The notes under the pieces: generated by a model
What the model was told of the DNA's origin: nothing
Databases searched by the model: none
The model's input: only the letters and a program-made list of their open reading frames with translations
Position numbers and translations under genes: made by a program
Assembly (NCBI RefSeq): GCF_002251365.1
Contig: NZ_NPJH01000008.1
Location: 1 to 63,255 of the forward strand
Direction of reading: 5' to 3'
Origin: Prevotella sp. P3-122
Lineage (GTDB): Bacteria > Bacteroidota > Bacteroidia > Bacteroidales > Bacteroidaceae
Length of the DNA: 63,255 bases
Part shown: in pieces, positions 62,502 through 63,255 of the stretch
Layout: every line of letters starts with the position of its first letter
Numbering within the stretch: position 1 is the first letter of the stretch

Positions 62502-62545
62502 GTAGCGATAAAATTTGGCCAGTTCATATTTTATCGCTACCTTTG
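62502..62545 (+). promoter_or_regulatory. tRNA-Arg promoter overlapping a 13-bp inverted repeat
   Basis: TTTG at 62514-62517 and TACCTTTG at 62538-62545 (spacer 20 bp). GTAGCGATAAAAT (62502-62514) and ATTTTATCGCTAC (62528-62540) are a perfect 13-bp inverted repeat with a 13-nt loop; its right arm overlaps the -7 box and its left arm the -33 box. It may serve as the htpG transcript 3' end or an operator. Confidence 0.7.
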
Positions 62546-62567
62546 CACCCGCAAACAACGAAAACGA

Positions 62568-62641
62568 GGCTCCGTAGCTCAACTGAATAGAGCATCTGAC
62601 TACGGATCAGAAGGTTACAGGTTTGAATCCTGTCGGAGTCA
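62568..62641 (+). tRNA. tRNA-Arg (ACG), copy 1
   Basis: 74-nt tRNA. Acceptor stem GGCTCCG/CGGAGTC with discriminator A, D-loop AGCTCAACTGAATAGAGC, anticodon loop CTACGGA with anticodon ACG, and T-arm GGTTTGAATCC. The A34 should be converted to inosine. CCA is not encoded. Confidence 0.95.
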
Positions 62642-62667
62642 CTGCTTTCGTAATCATAATGTATTTT

Positions 62668-62741
62668 GGCTCCGTAGCTCAACTGAATAGAGCATCTGAC
62701 TACGGATCAGAAGGTTACAGGTTTGAATCCTGTCGGAGTCA
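62668..62741 (+). tRNA. tRNA-Arg (ACG), copy 2
   Basis: Identical in sequence to copy 1, beginning exactly 100 bp later after a 26-bp spacer that differs from the upstream flank. It shares the promoter of copy 1 and ends at a terminator. Confidence 0.95.
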
Positions 62742-62744
62742 CAG

Positions 62745-62776
62745 AAAGAAGTTCCACACACACGGAACTTCTTTTT
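62745..62776 (+). terminator. Terminator of the tRNA-Arg pair
   Basis: AAAGAAGTTCC (62745-62755) and GGAACTTCTTT (62764-62774) form a perfect 11-bp stem, followed by TT and T-rich DNA. Confidence 0.88.
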
Positions 62777-62838
62777 GTGTTGTATACCCCCACAGCCAAG
62801 CAAGATGAAATCAATTATTAAATCTCGGACATTTAATG

Positions 62839-62916
62839 GTTCTGCAGAAATTTTCTTGAGGCGGCTACAGTGACCCGTATGGTGGGGCTTTCCTCCATTT
62901 TCTCTTATCTAAAATA
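62839..62916. repeat. About 75-bp dispersed repeat, copy 2
   Basis: This block resembles 43522-43595 over its length (GTTCTGCAGAAA ... TCTTGAGGC ... CCGTATGGTG ... TCTTATCTAAAATA). It directly precedes the left part of the transposase element. Confidence 0.7.
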
Positions 62917-63255
62917 ACGTGAGTTCGACGAAATATAAGTGCTTGAAAATTTGGTGATTAGCGAAAATTGTTGTAACTTTATAGTGTTGAAATACAAAGA
63001 ATTACAAACAACAATCGCTATGATCACCGAGGACAAAGTTACAGAATTATTTTGTATTGCAGATGATTTTTGCATGTTTTTTGATGCCATGATGGAAAAA
63101 TATACACTGAAAGCAGATAAGAAACGGAAATATCACCGCAAGTCAACCATGTCAAAGGCAGAAATTATGGTAATCATGATACTGTTTCATGATTCAGGCT
63201 ACCGTTGCCTGAAACATTTCTATATAGAAAAGGTATGCAGACATATGCGTCACCT
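62917..63255 (+). mobile_element. IS982-family insertion element, left part
   Basis: From about 62917 (ACGTGAGTTCGACGAAAT) the sequence leads with a short non-coding region to a transposase start at 63020, and runs off the window. The exact left terminus and any target duplication cannot be fixed from one side. Confidence 0.55.
63020..63255 (+). CDS. IS982-family transposase, N-terminal part (cut by window end)
   Basis: The frame starts MITEDKVTELFCIADDFCMF and continues with DAMMEKYTLKADKKRKYHRK, SKAEIMVIMILFHDSGYRC and LKHFYIEKVCRHMRHL, all matching the N-terminal region of Bacteroidetes IS982-type transposases (about 300 aa when complete). The catalytic DDE residues lie beyond the window. 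Whether the element is intact cannot be said. Confidence 0.85.
   Translation, partial: MITEDKVTELFCIADDFCMFFDAMMEKYTLKADKKRKYHRKSTMSKAEIMVIMILFHDSGYRCLKHFYIEKVCRHMRH

Overview
The window is a stretch of a Bacteroidales chromosome, most like Prevotella or a close relative. The evidence is: the 5' end of a Bacteroidetes-type 16S rRNA gene at the left edge; many promoters with the Bacteroidetes -7 box TAnnTTTG and a TTG about 19-21 bp upstream; a large secreted protein with a type IX secretion (T9SS) C-terminal domain; lipoprotein-type and FtsX/MacB-type envelope genes; anaerobic enzymes (pyruvate formate-lyase, class III ribonucleotide reductase); and a Bacteroidetes-like IS982-family transposase at the right edge. 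Most of it is housekeeping DNA with many short, non-coding repeats between genes.

Layout. 1-583: start of an rRNA operon (minus) with its promoter and leader. 584-6547: PBP1A, pyrBI, glyA and a small exported protein. 6564-9914: cytidine deaminase, a beta-helix lipoprotein and an MFS carrier. 10052-14106: rsmG, a metallo-beta-lactamase-fold hydrolase, ruvC, a double-ATPase ABC protein and a small exported protein. 14303-16404: a cytidylate-kinase-like protein and an AAA-CYTH protein. 16754-28470: a two-component system, a DUF4143-type ATPase and a six-gene TolC/HlyD/ABC export operon whose two ATPases are almost identical. 28755-32686: pflB, two small proteins and rnpB. 33101-38853: a DegP-type protease, tRNA-Tyr, an orphan vsr, a NUDIX hydrolase and nrdDG. 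39444-45884: a giant T9SS cargo protein, a repeat-rich gap and an NfeD/flotillin pair. 45987-53460: a divergent EF-G, hemW, and an acn-gltA operon. 53667-59767: a methyltransferase, a FemAB/GNAT-like protein and the operon ftsY-rimO-HU-(HU-TM-LysM). 60417-63255: htpG, two tandem tRNA-Arg genes and a truncated IS982-type element.

The points I find most worth following are: (i) an HU-type DNA-binding domain joined through one membrane helix to a LysM-like domain, a possible nucleoid-to-cell-wall tether, encoded with a second HU gene in the ftsY operon; (ii) a well-delimited candidate small RNA (consensus promoter plus intrinsic terminator) between ftsY and htpG; (iii) an EF-G paralogue whose catalytic DxPGH histidine is a serine; (iv) an export operon whose upstream DNA holds four 23-bp repeats and two 17-bp palindromes spaced 23 bp, beside a reduced two-component system; and (v) separate arrays of tandem palindromes with 22-23 bp period in intergenic DNA. 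All functional statements come from reading motifs; no database search was possible.
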